Part shown: in pieces, positions 61,857 through 64,000 of the stretch | How positions within the stretch are numbered: position 1 is the first letter of the stretch | How the letters are laid out: every line of letters starts with the position of its first letter | DNA from: Ectorhizobium quercum | Lineage (GTDB): Bacteria > Pseudomonadota > Alphaproteobacteria > Rhizobiales > Rhizobiaceae | DNA length: 64,000 nt | Assembly (NCBI RefSeq): GCF_026552795.1 | Contig: NZ_JANFPI010000005.1 | Span: forward strand, 1-64,000 | Reading direction: 5' to 3' | Translations under genes and position numbers: made by a program | Notes under the pieces: model-generated | Told to the model about the DNA's origin: nothing | What the model saw: the letters and a program-made list of their open reading frames with translations, nothing else | Database searches by the model: none

Positions 61857-61884
61857 TTCACCAATATATCGGTATATTGGTGAA
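61857..61884. promoter_or_regulatory. 28-bp palindromic operator upstream of the MFS gene
   Basis: Perfect 12-bp arms ttcaccaatata / tatattggtgaa with a 4-nt centre (tcgg), between sugE and the MFS gene. Its AT core could overlap a -10 box. Shape fits a TetR- or MarR-type repressor site. The repressor is not identified. Confidence 0.75.
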
Positions 61885-61914
61885 GCGCAAGAGAGCGGCG
61901 CGGGGCGCCTTCGC

Positions 61915-62235
61915 TCACGCAGGGGCGGACAGCTTCATCAGCACGAGGCCGGAGACGAGCAGGATGGCGGCGACGACACGCAGCAGGCTGACGGCCTCGC
62001 CGAGCACGATGATGCCGACGAGGAAAGCCCCGACGGCGCCGATGCCGGTCCAGATCGTATAGGCCGTTCCGAGCGGCAGCGTCTTCAGCGATAGCGACAG
62101 CAGGCCGAAACTGCCGATCATGGTCGCGAGCATGACGGCGGTCGGGAAAAGCCGCGTGAACCCCTGCGACTGCTTCATCGCATAGGCCCAGACGATTTCG
62201 AGAAGACCGGCGGAGACGAGATAGACCCAGGACAT
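61915..62235 (-). CDS. gdx: SMR-family guanidinium exporter (SugE/Gdx)
   Basis: 106 aa, four membrane helices. Key Glu in YLVSAGLLEIVWAYAMKQSQGF, and KTLPLGTAYTIWTGIGAVGAF are hallmark SugE motifs. Exports guanidinium in exchange for protons. The guanidine-II riboswitch in its leader supports this over a quaternary-ammonium role. Older name sugE. Confidence 0.93.
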   Translation of the reverse strand: MSWVYLVSAGLLEIVWAYAMKQSQGFTRLFPTAVMLATMIGSFGLLSLSLKTLPLGTAYTIWTGIGAVGAFLVGIIVLGEAVSLLRVVAAILLVSGLVLMKLSAPA

Positions 62236-62338
62236 GGAAACCCCTGAAAAGCCGGGCCGTCCAGGCATTCTGTCCATGATGGGAGAGGTCGTCCTCTCAA
62301 CGACTGATCATAGTGGCGGCCGGCCGGCTTTCAAGGGG
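62236..62338 (-). promoter_or_regulatory. guanidine-II (mini-ykkC) riboswitch of sugE/gdx
   Basis: On the minus strand two hairpins precede the gene: gagagg-ACGA-cctctc (62298-62283) and gcctgg-ACGG-cccggc (62266-62251, one mismatch), separated by 16 nt. Paired hairpins with ACGR loops define the mini-ykkC motif, known to sense guanidine upstream of sugE. The ribosome site AGGGG (62245-62241) can pair with ccccttgaaagcc at 62338-62326 (12 of 13 pairs), which would hide it when the ligand is absent. Confidence 0.88.
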
Positions 62339-62389
62339 GGGGTACGACGCGGAACGGCCGATCATTTCACGGCCGGGAAAACAGGCGCC

Positions 62390-63079
62390 TCACGTCCCCG
62401 CCATAGCCATCACCACGGCGGAATAGTGGACGGCGGCCGCCGTCACCACGAAACCGTGCCATATGGCGTTCTGGAAGCGCAGCTTTTCCCAGACGTGGAA
62501 GATGACGCCGACGGAATAGACCACGCCGCCGGCCAGGATCAGCAGCAGCGTTTCCGGCGGCAGGATGCGCGAGAGCGGCGCCACGACCAGAACGCCGCTC
62601 CACCCCATGACGAGATAGAGCAGGATCGCCAGCCGGTCGTAGCGATGCGGAAAGGCGCATTTCAACACCACGCCGCCGATGGCCGCCGCCCATATGGCGA
62701 CCAGCATGGTCATCACCACGGGTTCGTGCGTGGCCCGCTGGAGAAAGGGCGTATAGGTCGCCGCGATCAGGATGAAGATCGCCGAATGGTCGAGCCGGCG
62801 CAGGAACCACTTGGTGCGCGACGCGGGCCAGAGATTGTAGCTGAAGGAGACCGAGAGACAGAGCACCAGCCCGATGCCGTAGATCCAGGCCGCAGCCAGC
62901 TGGCCGGGGCTGGCCCACACCGTGGCATAGAAGATCAGCGCCGTGACGCCGATCAGGGCGAACACGATGCCGACGCCGTGAACGATGCCGTCGGCGACGA
63001 GCTCATGCCGGTCGTAGGCCCATTTCACCCTGCCTGTATCCAAGGGGTGCTCCATTTTCCGGGTCGAGGCTTGCATCAT
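62390..63079 (-). CDS. trhA: hemolysin III/TrhA-family membrane protein (PAQR)
   Basis: 229 aa, seven helices. ELVADGIVHGVGIVFALIG, LRRLDHSAIFILIAATYTPF and FHVWEKLRFQNAIWHGFVVTAAAVHY carry the conserved His, Asp and Ser residues of the metal-dependent PAQR/hemolysin III family. Probably membrane energetics related; not a true haemolysin. AAGGAC 7 nt before ATG 63079 sets the start. Confidence 0.9.
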   Translation of the reverse strand: MMQASTRKMEHPLDTGRVKWAYDRHELVADGIVHGVGIVFALIGVTALIFYATVWASPGQLAAAWIYGIGLVLCLSVSFSYNLWPASRTKWFLRRLDHSAIFILIAATYTPFLQRATHEPVVMTMLVAIWAAAIGGVVLKCAFPHRYDRLAILLYLVMGWSGVLVVAPLSRILPPETLLLILAGGVVYSVGVIFHVWEKLRFQNAIWHGFVVTAAAVHYSAVVMAMAGT

Positions 63080-63140
63080 GACATGTCCTTGCCCGGGCGT
63101 CCATGATTGTGCGGGGCAACATGGAGCCTGCAAACGCGAA

Positions 63141-63174
63141 ACGGCGAAAGCAAGGCAATCCCTGCTTTCGCCGT
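63141..63174 (-). terminator. intrinsic terminator after the DksA-like gene
   Basis: 12-bp perfect stem acggcgaaagca / tgctttcgccgt with a 10-nt loop, followed on the minus strand by TTTCG. Lies between the DksA-like stop and the trhA start. Confidence 0.7.
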
Positions 63175-63260
63175 CCACATATTCCGGAAACAAAGCCTGC
63201 GGCCTTACGGCGCTGGCTGCCCCCTGCTCCGGAATAGAGTCCCTGACCGATGAAGCGTCA

Positions 63261-63593
63261 TCAGCCGCCGGAACGCAGTTCGCCCGCGCAGGTCTGGCAG
63301 AAAGGCGTGTAGGGCACCGCATCCAGACGCTCGGCGGAAATCGGCTTGCCGCAGCGCGTGCAGGTTCCGAACGTGCCGGCGGCAATGCGGTCGAGGGCTG
63401 CGTCGATGGCCTTCAGCTCCTCCTGTCCGACCTGACCGAGTTCGTCGAGAACCTCGTCGTTGCTGCGCTCCAGCGCGCGGTCGGCGTCGTCGGGATTGCG
63501 CGGCTGCTCGAAATCGGCCTCGATCTTGTGCAGGCGACGATAGAGTTCCCGCTGCCGCGTGCGCAGGATATCCTCATAGGCATTGGCGGTCAT
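63261..63593 (-). CDS. TraR/DksA-family zinc-finger protein
   Basis: 110 aa. Coiled-coil N-terminus (RQRELYRRLHKIEADFE...RSNDEVLDEL) and the C4 zinc finger GTCTRCGKPIS...FCQTCAG. Such proteins bind the RNA polymerase secondary channel. Shorter than DksA (about 150 aa). AGAGGA 8 nt before ATG 63593. Follows the usp gene on the same strand. Confidence 0.9.
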   Translation of the reverse strand: MTANAYEDILRTRQRELYRRLHKIEADFEQPRNPDDADRALERSNDEVLDELGQVGQEELKAIDAALDRIAAGTFGTCTRCGKPISAERLDAVPYTPFCQTCAGELRSGG

Positions 63594-63703
63594 GGGTTTA
63601 TCCTCTCTTCCCGGCTCGCGATCCGGTCGTCCGGGTCTGCGGCCAGGTTGTTGTTGTCCGTCGGAAACCGGGAAGACCGCAGGGCGGCCTTCCCCCTTCC
63701 GGC

Positions 63704-64000
63704 TCACCGGTCGACGAGAACCGAGCATTTGGCGTGGCGCACCACGCGGTCGGCGGTCGCGCCGATGAAGTAGTTGCTGATATCCGGCGTGTGCGAGGCG
63801 ACGATGATCAGGTCGGCACCGTTCTCCTCGGCCGAGGTCAGGATTTCCCGCGCAGCGGCGCCCGAGCGGATTTCCACCTTGGCGGGCACGCCGACCTTTT
63901 CCTTGATCTGCACGAGCTTCGCCTTGTTCTCGTTCAGCGCATTCTCCATGAGATCGACCGGCAGGTCGATGGCGAGATAGCCGGGCATGTCCTCCAGAAC
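63704..64000 (-). CDS. universal stress protein, C-terminal part (cut by window end)
   Basis: The last ~98 residues of a UspA-domain protein: KVEIRSGAAAREILTSAEENGADLIIVASHTPDISNYFIGATADRVVRHAKCSVLVDR, with the ATP-binding G-x2-G-x9-G-S/T-like region in variant form (GATADRVVRHAKCSVLV). The start lies beyond the window edge. Upstream of the DksA-like gene by 110 nt. Confidence 0.88.
   Translation of the reverse strand, partial: VLEDMPGYLAIDLPVDLMENALNENKAKLVQIKEKVGVPAKVEIRSGAAAREILTSAEENGADLIIVASHTPDISNYFIGATADRVVRHAKCSVLVDR

Noticed and set aside
1..64000. Search for tRNA, rRNA, CRISPR arrays, insertion sequences, integrase and attachment sites
   Set aside because: None was found by eye; the palindromic repeats are dispersed single elements, not an array, and the GTA cluster has no integrase or flanking direct repeats that I can see.

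Overview
The window is high-GC alphaproteobacterial DNA, almost certainly a Rhizobiaceae (Hyphomicrobiales) chromosome. The evidence is the conserved feuN-feuP-feuQ / cycHJKL / degP / two-component pair / glnE neighbourhood, a Ros/MucR zinc-finger regulator, DUF1491, DUF2336, DUF5330 and DUF6107 genes, and three families of short palindromic intergenic repeats typical of rhizobia. No tRNA, rRNA, insertion sequence or CRISPR array was seen.

Layout. 1-6.1 kb: ETF-ubiquinone oxidoreductase, an atypical SDR, an Hsp70-like ATPase, a uracil-DNA-glycosylase-like protein and a DMT permease. 6.4-26.1 kb: pepN, a PAS histidine kinase, glnE, an OmpR-type two-component pair, a DegP protease, the cytochrome c maturation operon cycHJKL, a small lipoprotein, and the feuN-feuP-feuQ signalling cluster. 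26.2-42.7 kb: a complete-looking gene transfer agent (GTA) structural cluster of the Rhodobacter capsulatus RcGTA type, read right to left, with gp1 to gp15 equivalents, an endolysin and a holin-like small protein. 43.0-46.3 kb: a copper-export operon copA-cueR-copZ behind a textbook CueR promoter. 46.3-55.5 kb: ycgN, a class A penicillin-binding protein, a DUF1214/DUF1254 pair, DUF2336 and DUF1491 genes, a peptidoglycan-binding membrane protein, another histidine kinase and a DUF5330 gene. 55.7-64 kb: sufE, a DnaA-domain-IV-like/DUF6456 gene pair, mucR, msrB, a GNAT acetyltransferase, an XRE-cupin regulator, an MFS exporter, a guanidinium exporter behind a guanidine-II riboswitch, a TrhA/hemolysin III protein, a DksA/TraR zinc-finger protein and the end of a universal stress protein gene.

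How they fit together. The most interesting system is the GTA. Its 16 kb structural cluster (26245-42696) and a gene pair matching the two halves of the GTA activator GafA (56192-57368; GafY/GafZ in Caulobacter) lie in the same window about 14 kb apart. Upstream of the first GTA gene there is a TTGACA promoter-like sequence carrying a 13-bp palindrome. An intrinsic terminator lies between it and gp1, an arrangement that fits the activator/antiterminator model proposed for GafY/GafZ. The cluster is also full of palindromic repeats, one of them inserted in frame inside the large terminase gene. Other regulatory sites read directly from the sequence are a guanidine-II (mini-ykkC) riboswitch, a CueR operator with a 19-bp spacer, a 28-bp operator-like palindrome in front of the MFS gene, and a probable leaderless start for the XRE-cupin regulator.
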